Shown piece after piece: positions 21,301 to 33,500 of a DNA stretch of 64,000 bases (within the stretch, counting starts at the first letter, position 1; every line of letters starts with the position of its first letter). The translations under genes and the position numbers were made by a program. The notes under the pieces are model-generated. The model ran no database searches. It was not told the DNA's origin and saw only the letters and a program-made list of their open reading frames with translations. The stretch is from Babylonia areolata (lineage: Eukaryota; Mollusca; Gastropoda; Neogastropoda; Buccinidae), in NCBI RefSeq assembly GCF_041734735.1, contig NC_134910.1, positions 11,754,996-11,818,995 on the forward strand, written 5' to 3'.

Positions 21301-24300
21301 AACACACAAGTCAACAAGACAGCTGCAGTCCATGAACACACAAGTCAACAAGAGAGTTGTAGTCCATGAACACAGAAGTCAACAAGACAGCTGCAGTCCA
21401 TGAACACACAAGTCAACCAGAGAGTTGCAGTCCATGAACACACAAGTCAACCAGAGAGTTGCAGTCCATGAACACACAAGTCAACAAGACAGTTGCAGTC
21501 CATGAACACACAAGTCAACAAGACAGCTGCAGTCCAGGAACACACAAGTCAACAAGACAGCTGCAGTCCAGGAACACACAAGTCAACAAGACAATTGCAG
21601 TCCAGGAACACACTTCTTCTTCTGCGTTCGTGGGCTGCAACTCCCACGTTCACTCGTATGCACATGAGTGGGCTTTTACGTGTATGACCGTTTTTACCCC
21701 GCCATGTAGGCAGCCATACTCCGTTTACGGGGGTGACAACACACAAGACAACGAAGAAGAATAAGCAGCAGCACACTCACCAGGCTGCTGGCAGCAGACG
21801 AAGAATGCACACTGACAGGCAAGCTCATCACTTCAGCGCCACTGCCCCTGGTATCATCCGCCCCGGTTCTGGTGTTTGACTCCTTCTCAGGTTCCGTGCC
21901 AGTCTGTTCCACCCTGGGGCCTTGTGGCAAAGCTGGCCCTGGTCCATCCTCCTCCTCCTCCTCCACCACTTCCGTCTTTATTTCCCGTTTCAGGTCCAGA
22001 ACGGACGTGGGCCCAGGGTCAGAGACAGGGTAAGGGGACGCTATCTCCATGAAGATTTCTGGCTCCCTCGACTTCTCTTTTGGTGGGTGGGGTTCTCCGT
22101 CTTCATCCGTTAATTCAATCTCTGTGTCTCCTTCATAGTCTTCTTCCTCTTCATAGTCTTCTTCATCGTCATCAAAGTCCAGCACATCCTTTTCTTCTTC
22201 TAAGCCATCATCATCAATCTCTTCTTCTTGATCTACCCTCACTTTACCTTCTGTCTCGTTCTGTTCTTCTTCACCTGCTTCTTCTTTTTCTTCCTTTAGT
22301 CTAGCTTTTCTCATCCTCTTCTTCATCTTTCCCTTGTAAGGTTTCTGCTTCGGGCTCTCACTGTCATCATCACGCACTTCTCCTTTCCGTTTCTTCAGAC
22401 TAGCCCGCACGCTGATGATGTCCGGCTTCTTCTCGCTGGCCTCCTCCTCCCGGTGGACCTTGCGGTGGTTGGTCAGGTGGCGGGGGATGCTGAAGCGTGC
22501 CCCGCACTCCTCGCACACCACGGCCCGGTCAGACTCATCGTTGTGGACGCGCATGTGGCGCCGGAGTTTGTCCGCTTCCAAGAAGGAGGCGCCGCACTCT
22601 GTGCACCTGGGAAACGTCAACAACAGCTGTTGGGAGATCGCGGGGGAATGTCTACAACAGCTGTTAGGAGATCATGAGGAATGTCAACAACAGCTGTTGG
22701 GAGATTGTAGGGAACATCAACAACAGCTGTTGGGAGATTGTGGGGAATGTCAACAACAACTGTTGGGAGATTGTGAGGAATGTCAACAACAGCTGTTGGG
22801 AGATTGTGGGGAACATGAACAACAGCTGTTGGAATCTTGGGAACATCAACAGCAGCTGTTGGAAGATTCTGGGAAACATGAAAGATTCTTGGGAACATCA
22901 ACAACAGCTGTTGGAAGATTCTGGGAAACATGAAAGATTCTTGGGAACATCAACAACAGCTGTTGGAAGATTCTGGGAAACATGGAAGATTCTTGGGAAC
23001 ATCAACAACAGCTGGTGGAAGATTCTGGGAAACATGAAAGATTCTTGGGAACATCAACAACAGCTGTTGGAAGATTCTGGGAAACATGGAAGATTCTTGG
23101 GAACATCAACAACAGCTGGTGGAAGATTCTGGGAAACATGAAAGATTCTTGGGAACATCAACAACAGCTGTTGGAAGATTCTGGGGAACGTCAACATCAC
23201 CTGTTGGGTGATTGTCAACTCAGCCTTCTTTAACTCCTTCACTGACATAGGACACTTTGGTCAACTACACAGTTCACACTGATGGGCACAATAGCACAAT
23301 GGTTCAAGCATTGGACTTTAATCTGAGGTTCCCTGGTTCGAATCTCGGTAACGATGCCTGGTGGGTAAAAGGTGGGGATTTTTAAAATCTCCCAGGTCAA
23401 CATATGTGCACACCTGCAAGTGCGTGTATGCCCTTCGTGTGTATACACACCCACAAGATCAAAATACGCACGTTAAAAATCCTGTAATCCATGTCAGCAT
23501 TCAGTGGGTTATGAAAACAAGAAAATACCCAGAATGTACACCCCTGCCGACAGAGTATGGTTGCCTCCATGGCGAAGAATAAACAAAATGGTCAAAAACA
23601 TAGAATGTTACATGTCTGAATGTGCATACATGCGGGGCTTAAAACTGACTGAATGACACAGAAAACAAATGATGAGCGCCCAACGGCAGCCGTCAGCTGG
23701 CTCTACCCAGGTAGGCAGCCTGTTGTGAAAATGACCCAGTGTTTGTAAAGCGCCTAGAGCTTGGTCTTCGACCAAGGATAGGCGCTACACAAGTGTCCAT
23801 TTCATCTGTTCATCATTCATTCACTCTGGTGGTGTTCAATGGAATACTCTGTACACCAAAATCAAACAAACAAACAAAAAAGCACAAAAAAAAATAGAAA
23901 CCCTCAAAAACGAGTAAAAACCAATACAAGATTTCACAAACCAGATACCCCCAGCTCTCTCTTTCTTACCTGTGCGGTTTTTCACCTGCGTGGCGCTGCA
24001 TGTGGGCCCGCAGGTGGTAGATCTGGGTGAAGGTGGCCGAGCAGAAGGTGCAGGGGAAGGGTCGCTCCCCGGAGTGCAACAGAATGTGACGCTTCAGCTT
24101 GCAGGGGCGGTTAAAGCTCGCCCCGCACTCGTCACACTTGTTGCGCTTCTCGTCATCCACCGCCTCCTCCCCGTTCGCCTCCGCTATGTGTTTCGCCTGA
24201 CACGAAAATAACGGAAGAATAATTCCCACCCACCCGTCCAACGAAAATAACGGAAGAATAATCCCCCACCCCACCCCTGAAAATAATGAAAGAATAATTC

Positions 24301-25005
24301 CACACCCACCACCCCACCCCCAACGAAAATAATGTAAGTATAATTCTGCACCCCCACCCCCTTCCACTTAAATTTAATTTTTATCTTACATAATTAGCGT
24401 GACCCACGATGACTATGGTGAAATGAGAAGTACTTGCGAAGTTGAGGACTATATTCTGCCTAAAGATCTAAGGTAGAACCTGGCCTGATAATCAAAGTGG
24501 GGTTAAGGTTTGACTTCAGTATGACAAATTTTGTCTTGCCTGATTGAGTGCTAAAGAACATTCCAAACAACTCCTAAGATTATGTACTTTCGTTTTTTGT
24601 CTGATCAAAATGAACTGTATCATACCTTGAGAATCCTTGATCAAATTCTAGTCCAGTGAGTTATCAACTGAACAAAAAGCATTTAACCGCAGTTTAAGAT
24701 TAAAGGCATATTGCACAAAAGACTTCAAAATCTACAACATACAAGCTTCATCAGTCATTAATCTCATTCATGTTCTCGTGTTTTAAAACTTTATACTGTT
24801 CTAACGTTGTTCACAAATACTTCACAGTCCAAACACAGTCTTCACATTCTTCAAGCCAAGCATTTCAATGCATGATAATCTGCACTGCACACTTCACTGT
24901 TAAAAGTGTTATTTTACACATTTCACCAGTGTTCTATCGCATTCCATGTGTCATCAAAATGTAATCCTTCTTTCACATTACCTACCCAACTTACTGAAAA
25001 TTTTC

Positions 25006-25049
<44 letters not shown>

Positions 25050-25791
25050 TATATTCCCTTTCACTAAAGGTTACTTGTACACACTTGGAACATTATGAAC
25101 AAAAAAGAAATCAAATGTATTTCATTTACAATAAGCAGCCATGGAAAGAACCAGCATTAGGAAACCGTTAAATTTCAAAAAACGTTCAAACAACTGAACC
25201 CTGAAATTTTGGACACAATCTTCCTTGTTCACAGACATTTCAATACACGATATGAATGCTTTCAACAGCTAGTTTCAGTTTCAGTTTCAATTTCTCAAGG
25301 AGGCGTCACTGCGTTCGGACAAATCCATACACGCTACACCACATCTGTTGAGAAGATGCCTGACCAGCAGCATAACCCAACGCGCTTAGTCAGGCCTTGA
25401 GTGCATGCTTACATATTTGTGTACCTATGAAAGTGGAGTTCATTTTACGTAATTTCGCCAGAGGACAACACTCTCGTTGCCATGGGTTCTTTTTCAGTGC
25501 GCCAAGTGCGTGCTGCACACGGGACCTTGGTTTATCGTCTCATCCGAAAGACTAGACGCTCAGTTCGATTTTCCAGTCAAACTTGGGAGAAAGGGCGAGA
25601 GCGGGATTCGAACCCACACCCTCACGGACTCTCTGTATTGGCAGCTGAGCGTCTTAACCATTCTGCCACCTTCCTCCCACCTTCAACAGCTAAAAGATGA
25701 AATGTACAATAATCAGTCGTGTGCGATTTTGACCACCGGAGCAGCAGGGGAGGCAAACAGCTGTCCTGACCAACTATCTGTTGGGTGGAAT

Positions 25792-25833
<42 letters not shown>

Positions 25834-28685
25834 GTTTTTTGTTTTGTTTCTTTCTTTCTTTCTTTTTGGGGTTGTTTTTGTTTTTGGTGGTGGTGTTTTT
25901 TTTTGGATAATATATTGAAATGATCTATTTACTTGAATTGAAGTACCTATTCTCACAATATAATAGTATGTACATCGTCATGTGTTTCTTCACCTTTTTA
26001 TGTTCCATCTATTATGTGCTCTTTCTTATCCTATTTATATATTTAAGTACTTATGCTAAATATATATGTGTAATCAAAACTGACATTCTTTTTAAGTTAA
26101 AAAAACAACAAAACAACCTATCTGTGGGGTTAAGAAACTCATTACAGTGGAGCGTGCCTTTCCCACGTGTGGAAAACTACATGTGGATGATGAACAAACT
26201 AAATTCTTCTTCTTTGTTCGTGGGCTGCAACTCCCACATTCACTTGCATGTACACGAAAGGGCTTTTACGTGCGTGACATTTTTAACCTTGCCATGTATG
26301 CAGCCTTACTCCATTTTCAGGGATGTGCATGCTGGGTATGTTCATGTTTCCATAACCCACCGAATGCGGACATGGACTACAGGATCTTTAACATATGTGT
26401 TTGATCTTCTACTTGCATATACACCCCGAAGGGGGTCAGGCACAAGCAGGTTTGCACATATGTCGACCTGGGAGATCGGAAAAGTCTCCACCCTTTACCC
26501 ACCTGGCGCCATTACCGAGATTCGAACCCTGGACCCTCAGATTGAAAGTCCAACGGTTTAACCACTCGGCTATTGCACCTGTTGAAACAAACAGCTCCAG
26601 CAGCGGGCGGCACTCACCCTGTGTCGCTTGTAGGCGCTCCACCAGCCAAACACCTTGCTGCAGTCCTTGCACCTGTACGGCCGGCCCCCCGTGTGGCCTT
26701 TCATGTGCTTGCGCAGGTGGTGCGCGTTGTTGAAGGTGGCCTCGCACTCGTCGCACTTGAACACGTTCTCGCCCCGGTGCGTCATGGTGTGGTCGCGCAG
26801 GTACGTCTGCCGGCTGAAGGCCGCCCCGCACTCGTCACAGATGAAGAGCCGCTTGCCACTGTGCGTGCGCATGTGGCGCTTGAGGTTGCAGGCCTCCAGG
26901 AAGGTGGCGCCGCACTCCGTGCACAGGTGCGGCCGGTCCTGCTTGTGCGTCACCATGTGGCGCCGCAGGTTCCGCGGCTCCACGAAGGAGGCGTCGCACT
27001 GGTCGCATGTGAAGGGCTTGTCCCCCTTGTGCCTCTGCAGGTGGAGCTTCAGGTTGTGCTCGCGGAGGAAGGTGGCGCCGCACTCCGAGCAGACGTAGGG
27101 TTCCCGGTCCTGCTTTGGCTTCTTCTCCGGCTTCTCCTTGCGGGGGCGGTCCTTCCTGGGGGTGCTCTCCTTTCTGGTGCTGGTCTTCTGCTTTTTTGAC
27201 GTCTCCCCCAGTGCCTGAAAAGTCCCCAGGTAAAAAAAACCCTGAGGGGGTCTTCCTCCTTCCTTTCACTCTGCTTTCCTTTTCATGTGTTATACCATAC
27301 ACCCATCATTTTCAGGTGTTATACCATACACCCATCATTTTCAGGTGTTATACCATACATCCGTCATTTTCAGGTGTCATACCATACATCCACAGGTGTT
27401 ATACCATACACCCATCATTTTCAGGTGTCATACCATTCACCCATCATTTTCAGGTGTCATACCATGCACCATTTTCAGGTGTTATACCATACATCCATCA
27501 TTTTCAGGTGTTATACCATACATCCATCATTTTCAGGTGTTATACCATACATCCATCATTTTCAGGTGTTGTACCATACACCCATCATTTTCAGGTGTTG
27601 TACCATACACCCATCATTTTCAGGTGTCATACCATTCACCCATCATTTTCAGGTGTCATACCATGCACCATTTTCAGGTGTTATACCATACATCCATCAT
27701 TTTCAGGTGTTATACCATTCATCCATCATTTTCAGGTGTTCCACCATACATCCATCATTTTCAGGTGTCATACCACACATCCATCATTTTCAGGTGTTGT
27801 ACCATGCACCATTTTCAGGTGTTCCACCATACATCCATCATTTTCAGGTGTCATACCACACATCCATCATTTTCAGGTGTTGTACCATACACCCATCATT
27901 TTCAGGTGTCATACCATACATCCATCATTTTCAGGTGTTGTACCATACTTCCATCATTTTCAGGTGTCATACCATACATCCATCATTTTCAGGTGTTATA
28001 CCATACATCCATCATTTTCAGGTGTTTTACCATACTTCCATCATTTTCAGGTGTTATACTATTCATCCATCATTTTCAGGTGTTTTCAGGTGTTATACCA
28101 TACATCCATCATTTTCAGATGTAACATACATCCATCATTTTCATGAGTAATAACACTCATCCATCATTTTCATGTGTTGTAACAAACACTCATCATTTTC
28201 AGTTGTTATACATCCATCATTTTCATGAGTTATAACACACCCATCATTTTCAGGCGTTATACCATACATCCATAATTTTATTCAGGTATTGTACCACATA
28301 TCCATCATTTCCAGGCGTTATTATGCACACACGTCATTTTCATGTGTAATAACATGCATCCATCATTTTCAGGTGTTATACATCCATCATTTCTAGGTGT
28401 TATACCATACATCCATCTTTTTTTTCAGGTGTTATAACATACATCCATCATTGGTGTTATAACATGCATCCATCATTTTCAGGTGTTGTACCATACACCC
28501 ATTATTTTCATGAATTACAACACACATCTATCATTTTCAGGTGTTACACATCAATCAAAGACAGAAACTCGTTCCCACATTTTCTCTGTCTCCCCCCCCC
28601 CCCTTCCCTTCAGAATCGTAACCCTCCAAACTTTGAAACAACCTTAGGCTGGAATTACAAACAACATATTTCTCTAACCATTTTT

Positions 28686-28750
<65 letters not shown>

Positions 28751-30399
28751 TCCATGCTAGACTTGACAGGCAAAGGATGACTCCAGCAACCTACGATACC
28801 CTTGGGTCATTCCAGGGACTGAATCGTAGCAGCATCTGGTATTTGGATTTGATCAGGGGTACCGGGTACTTGTGCATTCGAAAAGGCAACCGCCATGCAT
28901 TTCTTTCTTCTGTTAAGTTATGCCAGAGCACCCAACGATGTTGCCGCCCTGCAAAGGTTTTCTTCTTTTTAACTTGCAAAAATTCAAAAATGAAACATTT
29001 CATTTCATATCTCATGTAAAACAACAACAAAAAAGAACCTGCCCCAGACAGAAAAAAAAAACCAACAAAAAAGCAAATACTTTACCCACTCAATAAACCA
29101 AGCGAATAAAAAATATCAATCAACAAAATCCAATAAAAACCAATAAAATCAAACAGAAGATGTACTCCCGTGGCTTACCTTTTCTTTACTTGCCTCGTCG
29201 GGAAACTGCTTTACGGGGTTGTCCTGGAACTGCTCCCCTTGATACTGCTTGAGTGGCTCCATCTGGAACTGTTTCAAAAATTGTTGAGAACTGCTAGCAC
29301 ATAGAAAAATATGTATCACTTCTGTACGTCATTCAATCCTAATACTGAAGTCTTACTCTTAGTATTCTATTTCTGAACATCAGTCCTTGCATAGTCATCT
29401 TAGTATTCTACTTTTGAACATCATTCAGTCCTTGTAGTCTTGGTATTCAACTTCTGTACACCATTCAGTCCTTGTAGTCTTGGTATTCTACTTATGTATG
29501 CCATTCAGTCCTTGTATTGTAGTCGTAGTCTTGGTATTCAACTTCTGTACACCATTCAGTCCTTGTAGTCTTGGTATTCTACTTATGTATGCCATTCAGT
29601 CCTTGTATTGTAGTCGTAGTATTCTACTTCTGTATGCCATTCAGTCCTTGTATCATAGGTTTAAATGTTTACTTCTATACGTCATTCAGTCCTAGTACTG
29701 CAGTCTTAAAATTCTACTTCTGTACATCATTCAGTCCTTGTATCATAGTCTTAGTATTCTACTTCTGTAGGTCATTCAGTCCTAGTACTGCAGTCTTAGA
29801 TTTCTACTTCTGCATACCATTCAGTCCTAGTATTGCAGTCTCAGTATTCTCCTTGTGCACATCATTCAGTCCTAGTATTGTCTTAAAATTCTACTTCTGA
29901 ACATCACTCAGTCCTAGTATTGTCTTTACATTCTACTTCCGTACGTCATTCAGTACTAGTATTTTAGTCTTAAAATTCTACTTGTGTGCATCATTCAGGC
30001 TTAGTATCAAGGTTATCACTATTATATTTCTGTATATCATTCAGTCCCAGTATCATCATCTTAAATCTCTACTTGTGGATGTCATGCAGTCATGGTATTG
30101 TAGTCTTAAGTTTCTACTTGTGTGCATCATTCGGTCTTAGTATTGTGGTCTCAGTATTCTACTCCTGCACATAATTCAGTCCCAGTATTTAGTCGTAAAT
30201 TTCTTCTTGTGTATGTCATGCAGTCACAGTATCGCAGTCTTAAGTTTCTATTTGTGTTCATCATTTGGTCTTAGCACTGCTGTCCTAGTGTCTGGAAGGC
30301 GCACAACCTGGACAACGGATTTCTGCGGTTCAAATGTGGGTGGTTGTCCTGAAAAAGAGCCTGTCACCCCAGTGCAACCTCAGTACCTATATTTCTCCC

Positions 30400-30437
<38 letters not shown>

Positions 30438-30492
30438 TGTCTTGTGTGTGTGTGTCTGTGTGTGTGTCTGTGTTTGTGTGTGTGTTTGTGTC

Positions 30493-30563
<71 letters not shown>

Positions 30564-33500
30564 TAGTGTGTGTGTTGGTGTATGTCTGTGTGTGTATACA
30601 TACTGAGGCCGTGAGGGGTTCACGTGTGTGCCAGAGACAAAGAAAGAGTGAGCATGTGTGTGCACATAAGTGTGAATAAGCGTGCGTGTTTGTGCATGAA
30701 CATGTGCATGTGTACACACAAGCATACTTGTGCATGATTGCACCAAACACATCCAGGCGCATGCATGAAATCAGAAATGGTGCAGACGAATCTGCTCAAC
30801 AACAATCCTCACTTCCCCAAATACTCTAGTTTCAAATTATACATACCTTTATTAACTGCTAGACCAAGGAAAATGTTTAACTAACATCTCATACATCCCC
30901 ACCCCACCCACCACAAAGACACATCACACATACACACACGTACCCTACAAAACATCACACCCCACACATACATACACTTTCCCCACAACACACACACACA
31001 CCACCACACACACACACACACACACACCACACCCCTCCCACACCACCCCTTCCCCACACACCCCTCCCCACAAGCACACACCCATTCCCCACCCCCCCAC
31101 CCACCTTCAAGTGCTGGCTGCCAGTGTGTGGGTCCTTCACCGCCTCCACCACAGGCACCTTCCCCAGGGTCTGATTCACGTAATCAAACATCACCCAGCG
31201 CTGTGGGGGTGGGGGCGGCAGCGCAGTCGCGGCCTTGGACGTGGAAGCAGCCGCCACAGAGACGGACGGCTGGGGGTGGCCACCGGAAAACATCTCCGGT
31301 GGGAAGCACTGCTGCTGCTGCTGGTGTTGTTGTTGCTGTTGCTGCTGTTGTTGTTGTTGCTGTTGCTGTTGCTGGGTGCTGGGTCGGTGGGGGAGCATCA
31401 TGTGGGTGTGGGGGTGTGGGTGTGGGTGTGGGTGCGGGTCCTCGTGCATATGCACGCTGGAGACAGTGGCGGAGGATGAACGGGGCTGGTGATGTTGGTC
31501 CGACATCTGGGCCTGTGGGCACACACACACACCATGTGTACAGTGACATATATATGATACACATATATACATAATGATATACATCAAAAGAGGAAGGTGG
31601 TAAAATGGTTATGGTGGAGTGATGGCCTAGAGGTAACGCGTCCGCCTAGGAAGCGAGAGAATCTGAGCGGGCTGGTTCGAATCACGGTTCAGCCGCCGAT
31701 ATTTTCTCCCCCTCCACTAGACCTTGAGTTGTGGTCTGGACGCTAGTCATTCGGATGAGACGATAAACCGAGGTCCCGTGTGCAGCATGCAATTAGCGCA
31801 CGTAAAAGAACCCACGGCAACAGAAAGGTTGTTCCTGGCAAAATTCTGTAGAAAAATCCACATCGATAGGAAAAACAAATAAAACTGCATGCAGGAAAAA
31901 TTTTTTAAAAATGGGTGGCGCTGTAGAGTAGCGATGCGCTCTCCCTGGGGAGAGCAGCCCGAATTTCACACAGAGAAAACTGTTGTGATAAAAAGGAATA
32001 CAAATACAAATACAAGACGCTCATCTGCCAATACAGAGAGTCCATGACGGTCTGGCTTTGAACATAATATACGTGATATACATGACAGGAGGAAGGTGGC
32101 AGAGTGGTTAAGACATCTGCTCGTCTGCCGATAACAGAGACTCAGTGAGGGTCTGGCTTCGAACCCCCACTCTCGCCCTTCCCTCCCAAGCTTAAAGCCT
32201 GAACCAGACTATAAATGGCGGGCGATTTGAATCAAGCCAGTTTCTCACCAGAGTCTGACACTGTGACGTCGGTGAAGGTTTATTCAAAATAAAAGCCTAA
32301 TAAAGCTACGGTTTGGCTTCATTTATGGCAGAGAGCGAGACTTGCCTAGCAGCTTCCAATCTAGACCTGAATTGACTTTGGAAAGTACAAAATGTGTCAG
32401 CTACACGTAATACAAAATTTGAATGCAGAGAAAAGGGGCGGAGCTAGAGCCGTTTGTGTTTGCGCTAGACGTGTCTGTCAGATAAAAATAGCACCAGCAC
32501 GTGGTACTGTCCGGTGAGAATTGGAAAGCATGCAGACAGCCCCTCAACGTTGGCAACCGTAAACGACCACATTGTGTGGCAGGAGTACACAGGTATCTTT
32601 CTCCGCTAACAGTGAGTCGGTCTTTGTTTTGCTTTCACCTCCCACATGTTTACATTTCTACCGGACACGTGCTCGCGCTTTTTATAGATAAACTCCGCCC
32701 CTTTCCCTTTTATGGATAGGCTCTAGTGCGCATGCGCAACCGAAACCTTGCTCTCGGGAGTTAAGACTTTAACTGGAAAATCACACTGAGCATCTTGTCA
32801 CTGGGAGAGGATAAACCGAGGTCCCATGTGCAGCACGCACTTGGCACAATGAAAAAGGAGTTTGTATTATACTCCATGTTTGGTGATACATATACTTACC
32901 ATGTCAAACTGATGCAAACTAGGCCTATCGGTCTGCTCTGCTTGGCACAATTTTGCGCGGCTAACAGTGAAAAGACGCCCCTTCTTAGCCAATCAAACAC
33001 CTCTAAAAGCTATAAGCGCTGAATCATTCCTTTGGCCAAGGCTCTCCACGCCATCTTGTCAGGTTTTCGCTCTGTCTCGTCTTATGCTTTTTTTGGCTAT
33101 TAAGTGTGTTCATTTGGCCTTATTTTGCTGCATGCGGCTTGTCTGTATAACCCATGGCAACAAGTGTTGTCCTCTGGCAAAATTCTGTAGAAGAAATCCA
33201 TATATAGTAGTAGTAGTCTTCATTTTAACGTCTTCCACTTTAAGTGATATTAGACGAGAAAAAAAAAAAAAAAGGAGGGGGGGGAGGTGCGGGGGGTGGA
33301 GGGCAGGGCGTGGTGGAGGGAACGGTATTGGGCAGAGGGTGAAAAATGGTGTGTGTGTATGTGTGTGTGCGCATGTGTGTGTGTGTGTGGTGGGGAAAGA
33401 TACAGAGCACTGGAAAAAAAATTAAGCATTAAAATGGGAGACATAGGCACAATATTGAAGGAAACGCTAACATCAAACAACTGTAACAACTATAGCAAAT

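Larger units (their letters stand above)
32088..33206 (+). mobile_element. SINE family B copy interrupted by two insertions
   Basis: Pieces 32088-32191, 32773-32857 and 33150-33206 read continuously against the intact B copy at 25272-25681. The gaps are a TTAA-flanked MITE and a separate insert of about 292 bp. A B-type 3' module at 33728-33863 may be its far end. Confidence 0.88.

Noticed and set aside
20571-21612. CRISPR-like array
   Set aside because: The 34-bp unit has no unique spacers between copies and the context is a eukaryotic intron; it is a minisatellite.
27115-28150. Several plus-strand ORFs of 280-340 codons with HPSFSGV-type repeats
   Set aside because: Three overlapping frames of a 28-bp minisatellite inside a minus-strand intron; no start context or splice signals.
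30364-30762. His/Thr-rich ORFs around the GT run
   Set aside because: Microsatellite translation, no homology.
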